Below are positions 26,096-35,829 of a DNA stretch of 64,000 nucleotides, piece by piece (position 1 is the first letter of the stretch; each line of letters starts with the position of its first letter). The notes beneath the pieces were generated by a model that saw nothing but the letters and a program-made list of their open reading frames with translations, did not search any database and was not told the DNA's origin. A program made the position numbers and the translations under genes. Source of the stretch: a bacterium (GTDB lineage Bacteria > Planctomycetota > Planctomycetia > Pirellulales > Pirellulaceae); assembly GCA_016124445.1 (NCBI GenBank), contig WGNR01000004.1, forward strand, positions 1-64,000. Reading direction: 5' to 3'.

Positions 26096-26791
26096 TTAAG
26101 TTCCGCGAGCAAAGCCGAACCACTCGATCTGCTTACGCTCGCACAACTTCAGACCTTTGGCCTCGGCCCAGGGACGCAGCCAGGTGCCGATCGATTCGAG
26201 TTGCGACTGATCGGTTCCCTGTGGCATGACGAAAACCCGCTCGCGGTCGATCTTCGGCAGGCGTTTCAAGTAGGCCAATACGTCTTCACAGTCGCCGACC
26301 TGGTCGATGACGAACTTTATTTGATAGGGGAACTCGTCGATCAGGCGATTGACCACGCTGAACTGCTCGCGGGTCTGTTCGTGTCGGCGATGCCAGCGGC
26401 GATGTTCGACCGGGTCTGGGGCCGAACCGGCCAGCTTGGGGCTGATCGACATCAGATCGCAGTCCAAGGGAAGATAAAGCGTTCCGGCCGTTTCAATCGT
26501 GATGTGACGGCCTGAATCACGGATGCCTTGGCAGAGTGGGATCATTTCCGAAAAGAGCATCGGTTCGCCGCCGGTCAGCACCACATGGTCGACGTTCAAT
26601 AATTCGATGCGTCCCAGGATTTCGGCCACCGAAAGGTCTTCCCCTTCGGGGTTCCACGAAGCATGCGGCGTATCGCAGAACCAGCAGCGCAGGTTACACC
26701 CGCTGGCCCGGACAAAGATGCTGGGCTCTCCGGTCAGGAAACCTTCACCCTGAATCGACTTATAAATCTCGGCAACACGCACGCAAATCAA
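26096..26791 (-). CDS. queE: 7-carboxy-7-deazaguanine synthase
   Basis: A radical-SAM enzyme of queuosine synthesis that turns 6-carboxytetrahydropterin into 7-carboxy-7-deazaguanine. The N-terminus has YKSIQGEGFLTG, then the cluster motif CNLRCWFC (Cys32, Cys36, Cys39), LTGGEPML and TIETAGT. 231 residues fit the family. The first codon is a TTG at 26791, with an in-frame GTG three codons later; neither has a clear ribosome site. It stands back to back with queF, a gene of the same pathway. Confidence 0.93.
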   Translation of the reverse strand: MICVRVAEIYKSIQGEGFLTGEPSIFVRASGCNLRCWFCDTPHASWNPEGEDLSVAEILGRIELLNVDHVVLTGGEPMLFSEMIPLCQGIRDSGRHITIETAGTLYLPLDCDLMSISPKLAGSAPDPVEHRRWHRRHEQTREQFSVVNRLIDEFPYQIKFVIDQVGDCEDVLAYLKRLPKIDRERVFVMPQGTDQSQLESIGTWLRPWAEAKGLKLCERKQIEWFGFARGT

Positions 26792-27053
26792 CCACGACGA
26801 AAACCAGGAAACGGGTTAGCTCTTAGAAGAAAGAGAGGCTGGCGACAGAACCGGTTCGGTCTGGCCAGCTGCTCGTATTCCGAGAGCAAGCGAAAGAGAA
26901 TCTTTCAGAATACACCGAAAGTGGCCCGCATGAGGAGTGCGTACGGCAGACCGCAGACCTAAAAGAGGCGATTTCAGCCTGATCAGACGACTAGTCAGGC
27001 CTGCGATTTGCCCTCAAAATAGGAGCTTACTACCCCATAAGGAGAAATTGACT

Positions 27054-27437
27054 GTGTCAGATGAGAATCGCGGACTGCTGGAAACGTTCGAGAACCAGCA
27101 TCCCCAGCGCGACTACGAAATCGAAATCAGCATCCCGGAGTTTACCTCGGTCTGCCCGAAAACAGGTCAGCCCGACTTCGGTACGATCACGATTACTTAC
27201 ATCCCTGAGACGCTGTGCGTGGAACTGAAGAGCCTGAAGCTCTACATGCAGGCCTATCGCAATCAGGGGATCTTCTACGAAAACGTGACCAACGTGATCC
27301 TGAACGACCTGATCATGGTACTGCAACCGCGCTGGATGCAGGTCCGCGCCGAGTTCACCCCCCGCGGCGGCATCAGTTCGACGATCACCGTCGAGCATTA
27401 CGCCGAAACGCCACCGGATGAGTTGACGGTGATCTAG
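27054..27437 (+). CDS. queF: NADPH-dependent 7-cyano-7-deazaguanine (preQ0) reductase
   Basis: A 127-residue short-form (YkvM-type) QueF, which reduces the nitrile of preQ0 to preQ1. The catalytic cysteine is in [10 protein letters not shown] (Cys34), with the Asp at 41, and the conserved [15 protein letters not shown] segment holds the QueF signature ESKS/ELKS-like region. I chose the GTG at 27054 because AAGGAG lies nine bases upstream; the frame extends further but without family similarity. It is divergent from queE, with about 260 bases between them in which I found no recognisable preQ1 riboswitch. Confidence 0.95.
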   Translation: MSDENRGLLETFENQHPQRDYEIEISIPEFTSVCPKTGQPDFGTITITYIPETLCVELKSLKLYMQAYRNQGIFYENVTNVILNDLIMVLQPRWMQVRAEFTPRGGISSTITVEHYAETPPDELTVI

Positions 27438-27459
27438 CGATCCGTAACCGGGACAAGGC

Positions 27460-29400
27460 TTACTGCTGTTTGAGTGAGTCAAGGACTCTTTTTTCAAACT
27501 CCAGCCCTTCGTCCATCGCCCGTCGAATATCGTCGGAGAGTGGGATCTGGTATTTTTTTGCGAATGGCAAAAGCTTTGCTGGATCGGCGAAGACCAACAC
27601 GGCAAACTGCCCCTGGTTTTCCAACGGAATGAAACGCTCGGGATGACCAGTCTTCTCGAGGCTAAAATTGGCCAGATCCACAATCGCCTCGACATCGTAC
27701 CAATCGCCGTAGTTTTCAGCCCCGACTCGGAATACTTTGTCATCGGCGATGAACTGCACGTAATAGGGTGCGTTGTAATCCTCTTCCGACTGGGCCAACC
27801 AAAACTGAACCGGACACTCCGCGGCAAGTTTGCCTCGGGATATGTAGGCTAAATCTTGTAAGAATTGATCGTGCCGGCAAGGTATCTCGCCAGTTTCGAC
27901 ATCGAATCCATGCAGAATATCGTCGGCTGCGAAGACGGTCATCAATTCACCGGGGTCATTCCAATTCGGTGATCTCGGCTTTGTTTCATTGAACGCCGGC
28001 TTTTGCAATGCCTGGATTAGCTCTTCCGACGTTTTAGAGACGATGCCGAGACCATGCGCCTCTTGGATGACGTTGCGAATATCAATCGCCTTGGTTTTCC
28101 AACCAAAGCAGGCCTTGGCGCTGGCAGAAAGTCGATCCTGATGTTGATTCAGCCATGCCTGGCCAGCAGGACCCAACTTCTCGAAACATAGTGAAACAAC
28201 CGGTTGCTCCCAAGGGTCTTTACTTTTCAAAAGCAGAGTCGAGATTCGCTCTAGGTCCTCAGGGCGTGCATAATTTTGCAAGTCGTCGGCAACCCAGTCC
28301 ATACGACCACCCTCTTCGACGATTGTTAGCAGGATATTGATTCCCTGTTCTGGTTGGAGTCTGGCCAACGCCTGGGTGGCGTAGATTCGACTGGTTGGAT
28401 CCTTCGCTTGCGTCTGAATATCGACCAACACATCGATCGCATCGACATTGGCGGCTCTGGCTAAATCTCGAACTAGCGTTTGATCATAGCGCTGGTCCGG
28501 AAATCGAAGCGTGTATTCGTAAAGCACCTTGCGGCATGGTCCCGAGATATCAGGATTGGGGTTTTCGATCAAATCGCCCAGGATGTATCCAATATGCGAT
28601 TCGAATTTATCGGGAAGGTTTTTGGCCAGATGTGGCAAAACGGCCTGGACCGTTTCGGGGGTTGTCGCAATCGATAGCAGATGCTCGGCGAGGCTCGTAG
28701 GATCGCTCGCCTTGCCTGATTGCCAAAGTTCCAGCATCGCGGCTTCGCTGCCTGGTACGTGCCGATAACGACACAGGTGGGCAGCTTGCTTGGCGACATC
28801 AGGACTACCATCCTTCAATAGCGCATGGACCAATGCAGCGCGATTGTCCCGGGAAAAATCGCAATCAAGCCCATACTCTCCCAAGCTCTTTAGTGTCGCC
28901 AGCCGCATACTGTCATCGGAGCTTTGTAGGCAATCGAACAAAAACCTTTCGCCAGATTCGTGATGCAATTTAGTGAGCACTTCGGCTGCCTTGGCTCGAG
29001 CGGCCGCCGATTGCATGGGATCGTTCATCACCGCGCTCAGATCACGGTTCATTTTGTCCGGAAATTGCTTCAAGGCTTGGATCGTATCCAGAAAAATCCA
29101 TCCCCCTTCGCGGACTTGATTCAGAGCGTTTTCGTATCCTTGCTCCGCGCCCTTGGCGTACATCTCACGAGTTCGCTGAATCTCGGCCGGGTCATCGATC
29201 ATCACCGGCGTGCGGTTGACTCGGTCCGGAGCATCGGGTGAGCGTGACTGGTGATAGACAAGTCCTTCAGGAAGTTGATCCATGTCGACCTTCGATCCTC
29301 CCACAAGAATTACTGGCTTCGGAACATCGGGCGTTGGCCCGCTACAGCCTGATAAGAGGGCGAAAACAACGAAGAGCCCGCTATTCCGCAAGAAAAGCAT
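27460..29400 (-). CDS. HEAT-repeat lipoprotein
   Basis: 646 residues. A lipoprotein signal ends in LLSGC (Cys19), so the protein is lipid-anchored in the envelope. Residues about 110-420 consist of alpha-helical HEAT-like repeats (for example AARAKAAEVLTKLHHESGER, MRLATLKSLGEYGLD, ASRIYATQALARLQPEQG-like units). The last 150 residues are a different mixed domain (FWLAQSEEDYNAPYYVQFIA, VEAIVDLANFSLEK). Start at the ATG 29400 is fixed by the signal peptide; the open frame to 29544 is unlike a leader. No enzymatic motif is visible; a binding or scaffolding role is likely. Confidence 0.85.
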   Translation of the reverse strand: MLFLRNSGLFVVFALLSGCSGPTPDVPKPVILVGGSKVDMDQLPEGLVYHQSRSPDAPDRVNRTPVMIDDPAEIQRTREMYAKGAEQGYENALNQVREGGWIFLDTIQALKQFPDKMNRDLSAVMNDPMQSAAARAKAAEVLTKLHHESGERFLFDCLQSSDDSMRLATLKSLGEYGLDCDFSRDNRAALVHALLKDGSPDVAKQAAHLCRYRHVPGSEAAMLELWQSGKASDPTSLAEHLLSIATTPETVQAVLPHLAKNLPDKFESHIGYILGDLIENPNPDISGPCRKVLYEYTLRFPDQRYDQTLVRDLARAANVDAIDVLVDIQTQAKDPTSRIYATQALARLQPEQGINILLTIVEEGGRMDWVADDLQNYARPEDLERISTLLLKSKDPWEQPVVSLCFEKLGPAGQAWLNQHQDRLSASAKACFGWKTKAIDIRNVIQEAHGLGIVSKTSEELIQALQKPAFNETKPRSPNWNDPGELMTVFAADDILHGFDVETGEIPCRHDQFLQDLAYISRGKLAAECPVQFWLAQSEEDYNAPYYVQFIADDKVFRVGAENYGDWYDVEAIVDLANFSLEKTGHPERFIPLENQGQFAVLVFADPAKLLPFAKKYQIPLSDDIRRAMDEGLEFEKRVLDSLKQQ

Positions 29401-29643
29401 GTTGCTACTAATTGCATGATAAGGTTTTAAGAACCGGGAAGATTCGTGTTTTTCTTCCTCGACTGGTTGTTGTATCAAACCGGTTGGCTCCCTGCACTTC
29501 AGTTTTTCGGCTTGTAACTGGTTTTGACTCTTTGCCCAGGCCACTTGCGATCACTCGGTTCGGCATTCACAATACGTCTTCCCCAGGACAAAAAGCCTTA
29601 ATACGGCAGAGAATCTTTACGCGACTCGAGCTGGAACGACGAC

Positions 29644-30654
29644 ATGACTTTGCCCCAAGTGATATTGACCGGTTTTGCCGACGAATCTGCCAACCAGAAG
29701 ACGGCCGAACAGCAGTTCAGCGCGTTTGCTGCGTTGGGGTTGGAATACTACAGCATTCGCTTCATCGACGTTGGCAACGGCATTAAGAACGTCATGGAGT
29801 TGAACAAGTCCGAGATCGCCAAGCTGCGCAAGCTGGAAGGTGAATATGGCTTGAACGTTTCTTCGCTCGGTTCGCCGATCGGTAAGGTCAAGCTGCTGGA
29901 TCAGGAAGATGGCACCAAGAATCGTTACGTCCCGTTTGCCAAGTATCTGGACAAAGAGGTCAACAAGGCCTGCGAACTGGCCCATGCGTTTGAAACGAAA
30001 TTGATTCGCGGGTTCTCGTTCTATCACCCCAAGGGCACTGACCCGAAAGAACACATTTCCCAGGCGGTCGATCAGTTGGGGCAAATCGCCGAAGCTTGCC
30101 ATCGCAGCGATCTGACGTTTGGCCTGGAAGTGGAAGCGAATCTAATCGGACAAAACGGCGACATCTTGGCCGAGATTCACAAGAAGGTGAATCACCCGGC
30201 GATGATGCTGATCTTCGATGCCGGCAATCTCGTCTGCCAAGGCTACACGCCGGACGAAGTGTACGACCAGTACACGGCCATGAAGCCTGGTATGGGCTGG
30301 ATGCACGTGAAAGATTACAAGATCACCCGGCCAGTTGGCGAGAAAGGTCACATCGACGAAGATGCCTTGAAGAACTTCGTTCCGTCAGACCTGGGCGATA
30401 GTGCCTACGAACGGATCATGCGAGACTTCGCCAACTCGATTCCCAAGCTGGAAAAGAAGTTACAGAAGCGTGGCATCCCTGGCGTGTTTGTCGACCTGGA
30501 ACCTCACGTCAAAGGTGGCGGGCAGTTCGGTGGTTTCAGCGGGCCAGATGGATTCGGCGTTGCCTTGCGAGGCTTCTGCCGCGTGCTGGACTTCGCCGGC
30601 GTCGGCTACCACCTGCGCGACTTCGACGACATCATCGCCGCCCGCGGTTTTTAG
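29644..30654 (+). CDS. Sugar phosphate isomerase/epimerase-like TIM-barrel protein
   Basis: 336 residues of the xylose-isomerase-like TIM-barrel superfamily. Metal-site residues are seen in LTFGLEVEANL, MLIFDAGNLV, GWMHVKDYKI and VFVDLEPHVKGGGQFGGF. Start MTLPQVILTGFADESA fits the first strand of the barrel. Such enzymes act on sugars, inositols or hydroxypyruvate; planctomycetes hold many. The substrate cannot be read. It is a single gene, followed by a T-rich hairpin. Confidence 0.9.
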   Translation: MTLPQVILTGFADESANQKTAEQQFSAFAALGLEYYSIRFIDVGNGIKNVMELNKSEIAKLRKLEGEYGLNVSSLGSPIGKVKLLDQEDGTKNRYVPFAKYLDKEVNKACELAHAFETKLIRGFSFYHPKGTDPKEHISQAVDQLGQIAEACHRSDLTFGLEVEANLIGQNGDILAEIHKKVNHPAMMLIFDAGNLVCQGYTPDEVYDQYTAMKPGMGWMHVKDYKITRPVGEKGHIDEDALKNFVPSDLGDSAYERIMRDFANSIPKLEKKLQKRGIPGVFVDLEPHVKGGGQFGGFSGPDGFGVALRGFCRVLDFAGVGYHLRDFDDIIAARGF

Positions 30655-30691
30655 TGCGCGATGACTCGCGGTGTGAATTCGTTAGACTTAA

Positions 30692-30722
30692 GGGCAGGTT
30701 CTTTTGGCGGCCTGCTTTTTTG
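30692..30722 (+). terminator. Weak terminator after the TIM-barrel gene
   Basis: GCAGG at 30694-30698 pairs with CCTGC at 30711-30715 and is followed by six Ts. The stem is short (five pairs). Confidence 0.45.
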
Positions 30723-30744
30723 TTTGTCTTTTGGAGAATAATCG

Positions 30745-30984
30745 ATGTCGCGCGAGCGGATCACGATTGGCGGTTGCCCGAAGTGTGGGTCCGATCTGTT
30801 GACCTGTCAGCACAATCACTTCCAAAACGACGAACTCGAAATTCATTCCTGGGAACACAAGTGCCCTGACTGCGGCTTCCGTCAGACCGAAGCGTTCCGT
30901 AGCGACGACGAAGAAGAACGGTTCGATTCCGCCGCGGCCTGCCACTGCCCCTTCTGTAGCCGCGTGGCGAAAGACACCGAGTAG
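30745..30984 (+). CDS. Small zinc-ribbon protein (79 residues)
   Basis: Three CxxC pairs are visible: CPKC near residue 11, CPDC near 40 and CPFC near 68, with a CQHNH segment after the first pair. This is a metal-binding ribbon protein with an acidic patch (SDDEEERFD). A GGAG ribosome site lies nine bases before the ATG. Function unknown; it might bind nucleic acid or another protein. Confidence 0.75.
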   Translation: MSRERITIGGCPKCGSDLLTCQHNHFQNDELEIHSWEHKCPDCGFRQTEAFRSDDEEERFDSAAACHCPFCSRVAKDTE

Positions 30985-31019
30985 CTCGGCCGCTTTCTTA
31001 CCTATGGAAGGGGGACACC

Positions 31020-32210
31020 TTAGTTCTTGAGCGTCCGGTGCAAGAGCCATCCGCCAACAACCAGCAGGACGATATTCCCCAGCCAAACCGATCCCGGCGG
31101 CCAGACACCATCCTTCGCTCGATCGACTCCCAGGGCCATCAACGGGTAATAGAGCAGCAGAACCGGTAGGAACGCGGTAAAGAAGCTGGTTAAGAAGTCA
31201 TCGCTACGGCGCTGAATCGCCAGCGGAATGCCCAGCAACACAAAGCACAGACAACTGAACCCATTGGCCCAGCGGCGATGGGGCTCGGACTCTAGTCGAT
31301 GGATCTGATCGATGGCCCATTTCTCTTCGTTGGCCCAGTAGGCCCAGCGTTGATCGTCGAGCGCCGGTGCTTGCCCGGTCACCAGGCAGGCCGCGCCTTT
31401 GGCAGACAAAACCTGAGAGACCTGTTGATGGTAGTCCTCCAACTTTTGCCGCCACAAACCTAGCCGCCGCATCGGCTGATGGGTCGCGTCTCGTATTCCG
31501 TCGACTACGCCAGGCTCGGTTAGTGGGATCGTGGTCACGAACGTGCCGGGATGTTCGAACAGTTGCCCTTCCGGGCCGGTCGATCGGATCTGACTGTCAG
31601 TCAGTGTAACGATCAGCTGTTGCCGAGCCGGGTCCGCCTCCAACCGGGCCGTCGCGGCCGAAATGGTCACGACCCCGTTCTCGGCGACTTTGCCGATCGT
31701 GATCTCAGGTCGAATTAACAGACCGTCATCAACATCGCGCACGAGAATCGAAAAGTGCTCGTTATGAAACGAGCGTTTGGTCTTCAGCACCCCATAGACG
31801 ATATCGTCGCACGACTGCATCACGACATGCCGCAGCCCCATCTCGCCCCAAGAGACGGCAATGTCGTTCAGCCAGACGCAAACGACCGACATCACCAACG
31901 CAATAAAGATCCCCGGGGCGATCAGCGTGACAGGGGAGATACCAGCCGATTTGATCGCGTTGAGTTCGTTGCTAGCACTCACTCGGCCATAAACCTGGCA
32001 AACGGCGAATAGCAACGTTCCTGGGATCGCAAAGCGCAGCGCATTGGGCAGCAGGTAAGGAACTGCCTTGAGAAGCGGAATCAAGCCCAGCCCTTCTTTG
32101 ATGGCCTGTTGTCCCAGGCCAACAAACAGCAGAATGCCGGTGATTGTGCCGAGTGCCAGCACAAATACCTTGACCAGCTCCTCGACGATATATCGCTGCA
32201 GAATGCCCAT
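31020..32210 (-). CDS. LptF/LptG-family permease
   Basis: 396 residues. Helices near the N-terminus (LVKVFVLALGTITGILLFVG and further) and at the C-terminus enclose a periplasmic domain of about 200 residues, as in YjgP/YjgQ proteins. These are the permease subunits that lift lipopolysaccharide out of the inner membrane towards LptA. Only one such gene is present here and no lptB is adjacent. The ATG at 32210 (MGILQRYIVEELVKVF) gives the canonical LptF/G start; the frame is open further upstream to 32306. Confidence 0.9.
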   Translation of the reverse strand: MGILQRYIVEELVKVFVLALGTITGILLFVGLGQQAIKEGLGLIPLLKAVPYLLPNALRFAIPGTLLFAVCQVYGRVSASNELNAIKSAGISPVTLIAPGIFIALVMSVVCVWLNDIAVSWGEMGLRHVVMQSCDDIVYGVLKTKRSFHNEHFSILVRDVDDGLLIRPEITIGKVAENGVVTISAATARLEADPARQQLIVTLTDSQIRSTGPEGQLFEHPGTFVTTIPLTEPGVVDGIRDATHQPMRRLGLWRQKLEDYHQQVSQVLSAKGAACLVTGQAPALDDQRWAYWANEEKWAIDQIHRLESEPHRRWANGFSCLCFVLLGIPLAIQRRSDDFLTSFFTAFLPVLLLYYPLMALGVDRAKDGVWPPGSVWLGNIVLLVVGGWLLHRTLKN

Positions 32211-32352
32211 TAGTGATCGAAATCCATTTCGATCCACTCCCGACCCCGCGTCGGGGAAAGAATCGGCCTGTAATGTAGCAACCCCGGCAAACGGCGAAAA
32301 CAACAATCGAGATCGATTGTGCGGCCCTCAAATCCAGGCTGTACGCCAGGTT

Positions 32353-33702
32353 TTAAGCCAGATCGACGCGAGAGTCGTCTTCCAGCGGGTTCTTCGTTGC
32401 CCCGCGCTGCCCACGAATCTGGGACATCAAGGCACCGATTCCAAGCAGATAGTGCTTGGCCGCGAGCGAGTAATCCCCCTTCTTCATTTCACCATCGGCC
32501 CGGTCTCCCATTTGTTTGACCGGTTCCCAATCGATGGTCCACGGGTTCGACTCGGCCGCTTCGCTCAGTTCGCCATACATGATTTTCAGATTGAGCGCCG
32601 TAGCGGAATCAATCTGGCAGGGAGTTTCGGAATAGGGACCTTTGCCGAAGCGGAACTTCTTCTTAACGGGTAGTTGGACGAGTTCGCCGGTGAATTTGTA
32701 GACCAACGACAAAATGCCCCCCATAACGCCAAACCCAACACATGCCAGGGCAATGATCGGCTGCGAGAAGTAGAAAGTAATTGCCGCGGCGACGAACAAA
32801 AGGAAAATCACGACATAGACTGCGACCGGGACGTTGCGGATACGGCGTTCGACCGGCGGAGGAGGCAAGTCTTCCTCCTCGATCAGCGGATCGTTTTTGC
32901 AAGGGTCGTCGGCGAATTTAGAGTCGGTGACTTTGGCGACAATCACGGTGATATTGTCAGGGCCGCCGCGTAAGTTGGCCAAGTCGATGATCAACTGCGC
33001 TGCCTTGGAAGGCTCGAACGAATGCAGGATCAACGCGAATTCCATATCGGTTACCGCTCCGGAAGCCCCATCGCTACACATCAGGAAGGTGTCGCCAACT
33101 TCCAATGGAAAGGCACCTTCCAGATCGACTTCGACTTCCGTAGCCGGTCCCAAAGAACGAGTGATCACATTCTTGGGAATGGCTGCATACACATCCGATG
33201 AGTAATCCTTGCCCGCCGTAGCGGCCTTGATCTCCCAGGCCATGCTGTGGTCGAACGTCAGTTGTTCGAGCTTTTCACCGCGCAGCCGATAGATACGACT
33301 GTCGCCAACATGACCGATCACCGCACCCTGGGGCAACAGCAGCAAGCAGCTACACGTTGTGCCCATCTTGTGGAAGGCCGCGTTTGATTCGCCGCGGCGA
33401 TTGATGATCAGGTTCGCTTCCTCGATCGCCGCAGCCAGCGACATGGGAGGCTTCTTGGTGAGGTATTTCTTGTAGAGATGACGAACCTGCTCGACCGCGA
33501 TTTCACTCGCTAGTTCGCCAGCAGCATGGGCCCCCATCCCGTCGGCCACGATAAACAGGTGCCCACGGCGCTGCCATTCATCCCAGGCGGGCGCGATCGC
33601 GACCCCAAAGTGGTCCTGGTTGTTGGACCGGCGCATCCCAATGTCGCTCATTGCGGCGACTTGAAGACACCCGGCCCAGTCATGCTTTTCATTCTGGGGC
33701 AT
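32353..33702 (-). CDS. PP2C-type serine/threonine phosphatase with membrane segments
   Basis: 449 residues. The catalytic domain (about 15-255) has DIGMRRSNNQDHFG, FIVADGMGAHAAGE, GHVGDSRIYRLR, LMCSDGASGAV and GGPDNITVIV, including all metal-binding aspartates of the PPM family. Two hydrophobic segments follow (about residues 293-335), then a C-terminal part of about 110 residues of unknown fold. It would reverse the action of Hanks-type Ser/Thr kinases at the membrane. No kinase gene is next to it. Confidence 0.93.
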   Translation of the reverse strand: MPQNEKHDWAGCLQVAAMSDIGMRRSNNQDHFGVAIAPAWDEWQRRGHLFIVADGMGAHAAGELASEIAVEQVRHLYKKYLTKKPPMSLAAAIEEANLIINRRGESNAAFHKMGTTCSCLLLLPQGAVIGHVGDSRIYRLRGEKLEQLTFDHSMAWEIKAATAGKDYSSDVYAAIPKNVITRSLGPATEVEVDLEGAFPLEVGDTFLMCSDGASGAVTDMEFALILHSFEPSKAAQLIIDLANLRGGPDNITVIVAKVTDSKFADDPCKNDPLIEEEDLPPPPVERRIRNVPVAVYVVIFLLFVAAAITFYFSQPIIALACVGFGVMGGILSLVYKFTGELVQLPVKKKFRFGKGPYSETPCQIDSATALNLKIMYGELSEAAESNPWTIDWEPVKQMGDRADGEMKKGDYSLAAKHYLLGIGALMSQIRGQRGATKNPLEDDSRVDLA

Positions 33703-34067
33703 ACCAGTTGAAACCTAATCCATCTTCGCTCCGCGGAGCTAGCACCACCACCGCTGGAACGTGATATCTACGTGCGGCTTGCCTCGGATCGCTGATTATT
33801 CAAAGCCTCTCGCGAAGCCTCGCCACAACACCTAACTGCTGAGTTGATAAGCCTTTAATAATAAACACCGCAGAGCGCCGGGGCAACTCGCTGCCTGCCA
33901 GCATCACGGATAGTGGTATCGGACCAAACCTCCCCAAGTATTGGCCCCAAAATGGCTCAAGAAGCCAGAAAAGGAGGCCCAATAGTCCGACGGGAAAACT
34001 ATCTAGCAACAGAAAAGTGAGATCGTTATACTCCCGCCCCACGAATACCTAAAACTCAGGATAGCCC
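33703..34067. other. Intergenic region upstream of two divergent genes
   Basis: About 365 bases between the leftward phosphatase and the rightward PEGA gene. A minus-strand frame of 80 codons (33800-34042) is hydrophobic but lacks coding character and a ribosome site, so I do not call it. No strong hairpin found. Confidence 0.4.
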
Positions 34068-34694
34068 ATGGGGCCAATTTTCGCACAAAATTCGACCTTT
34101 TTTCGGCATCTCGGCCTACTCACGCTGCTTGCCGCCATGTTGGCGTCATCCGGCTGCGTCCGCCGACGGTTCACGGTACGTACCAACCCGCCAGGTGCCG
34201 TTTTATATGTCGACAACCAGGAAATTGGCGTCACTCCGGTTGCCACCGGCTACACCTACTATGGCACGCGTGAGATCCGCCTGGAAAAGGACGGATACGA
34301 ACCGGTCGTGCAAATGCACGAGTTCAAGACACCTTGGTATCAATATCCTGGGCTCGACTTCCTATCGGAAAATGTTGTTCCGTGGGAAATCCGCGATCAA
34401 CGCGACCTCGATTTCGAGATGGTTCCTCTGCGGATCGTGCCGCCGGAAGAACTGCGAGGCCGGGCCGAACAACTTCGAGCCAACGCCCAAGCGGGCTACA
34501 CAACACCGTTGGTACCGCCGCAACAAAGAATCGTGCCGTCCGCGGTCGTTCCGCCAGCTGCTCAGCGAGTCCCCTACTTCGAGCAACCTGGGCAAACGTT
34601 GCCACCCCCGGCCGAGCAGATTCCCCGTCCCTCTTCCGGCATGAACAGCTTGCCTTCCGGCGGCTACGAGTTGCCACCACTGCCAGGCAACTAA
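34068..34694 (+). CDS. PEGA-domain lipoprotein
   Basis: 208 residues. A lipoprotein signal ends at LASSGC (Cys30). It is followed by a PEGA domain (FTVRTNPPGAVLYVDNQEIG, then TPVATGYTYYGTREIRLEKD), a small beta domain often found on envelope proteins. The C-terminal 70 residues are rich in Pro and Gln and look disordered. Probably tethered in the periplasm or cell surface. Convergent with mlaD, 40 bases away. Confidence 0.88.
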   Translation: MGPIFAQNSTFFRHLGLLTLLAAMLASSGCVRRRFTVRTNPPGAVLYVDNQEIGVTPVATGYTYYGTREIRLEKDGYEPVVQMHEFKTPWYQYPGLDFLSENVVPWEIRDQRDLDFEMVPLRIVPPEELRGRAEQLRANAQAGYTTPLVPPQQRIVPSAVVPPAAQRVPYFEQPGQTLPPPAEQIPRPSSGMNSLPSGGYELPPLPGN

Positions 34695-34734
34695 TCCTCG
34701 CAGAAGGGGCCAGCACCCGAAGGTGAAGCGATCG

Positions 34735-35811
34735 CTATTTGATTCCTGAGCGATCGCGATTCAAAGCGCCCTTGATCCCAAGCCGGCCAGGATCGCGAGC
34801 GATCTTGTCAGCGAACACCCGGGCATCTTCCACGATCGGCCGCAGGCGAAGCGTCAGCTCGCGCAAGTTCTCGGCTGCTGCATTCAGATTCTGATACAAG
34901 TGCGGATCGTTGATCAGTTCGCCCAGCGTTCCATCCGATTCGTTCACCTTGCGGCTGAACTCGGCCAGTTGAGCGACTAGAACATTGAGATTCGCCGTAC
35001 TGTTTTCCAGATTGGCGACCAACTGTTCACCACGTTCACCCAGTGGCTGAGTGAAGCCTTCCAGGTTCTCCAGGTTTCGATCGGCATGCCCGGCAACGCT
35101 GCGAAGTTGATCGATCAGCTTACGAGATTCTTCAATCGTGCCCGGTAGCCCCTCGAGTGCTTGCTTCAGTTGGTCGTTTAGCTGCTGGTCGCCGACCAGG
35201 TTCTGCACGCCGGCCAACGCTTGATCAAAACGATCGAGCGCCACTTCGGTCTTGCTCATGATGTTGTTGACGTGGTCCTTGTTTTCCAGCAGCAACTTAT
35301 TGGCGTTGCCGGAAAACGCACTCACGTTGACGCTCGCTTCTTCCATCTTCGCAATGGCAGACCGAAGCAATCCCTCCATGTTGGCAAATGCCGTCAATGG
35401 ATTGGTCGCGACGGAACCTTTGATCTGGGCTCCGTTGGGAAGCGGCTCGTTCGGTAAGCCTGGCATGTCAGTCGGTACGAATTCCAACGCCGCATCCCCC
35501 AGCAGCGAATCGGAAACGATCCGGCAGACCTCGTTCTTGTAAGGCATGTATTCCTTGTCGACCTTCAGCGTGACCAGCACGGTTCGATCGTCTTGCAGTT
35601 TCACCGTGCTGACACGTCCGATGAGAATTCCGCTGGTCCGTACCGGAGTATCGATCGTAATCCCAGGCGCGGTCTCGAACTGAACGTAGACTGTTTCCTT
35701 CTCCAGCAGAAACTGCGGCTGCTCTCCGAGCAAGAAGAACAGGATGCCGGTCAGCAGGATCGCTACCAGCATGACAAAACCGACTCGGAATTGGAGAACA
35801 CGATCGTCCAT
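34735..35811 (-). CDS. MlaD-type MCE-domain protein
   Basis: 358 residues. One N-terminal membrane segment (VGFVMLVAILLTGILFFLLG) is followed by an MCE domain (about 40-120: VYVQFETAPGITIDTPVRTS, GILIGRV, DSLLGDAALEFV). The remaining 230 residues are predicted helical and coiled-coil, as in longer MCE proteins that form tunnels. It is the substrate-binding component of a phospholipid transporter across the periplasm. It is the third gene of an mlaE-mlaF-mlaD operon, 18 bases after mlaF. Confidence 0.92.
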   Translation of the reverse strand: MDDRVLQFRVGFVMLVAILLTGILFFLLGEQPQFLLEKETVYVQFETAPGITIDTPVRTSGILIGRVSTVKLQDDRTVLVTLKVDKEYMPYKNEVCRIVSDSLLGDAALEFVPTDMPGLPNEPLPNGAQIKGSVATNPLTAFANMEGLLRSAIAKMEEASVNVSAFSGNANKLLLENKDHVNNIMSKTEVALDRFDQALAGVQNLVGDQQLNDQLKQALEGLPGTIEESRKLIDQLRSVAGHADRNLENLEGFTQPLGERGEQLVANLENSTANLNVLVAQLAEFSRKVNESDGTLGELINDPHLYQNLNAAAENLRELTLRLRPIVEDARVFADKIARDPGRLGIKGALNRDRSGIK

Positions 35812-35829
35812 TGCACTGGCTTCCTGCGG

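Noticed and set aside
26792..27053. Possible preQ1 riboswitch before queF or queE
   Set aside because: No pseudoknot pattern or typical A-rich tail could be recognised by eye on either strand.
33800..34042. A hydrophobic 80-codon minus-strand frame
   Set aside because: No ribosome site, odd composition, and it covers the likely promoter region of the neighbouring genes.
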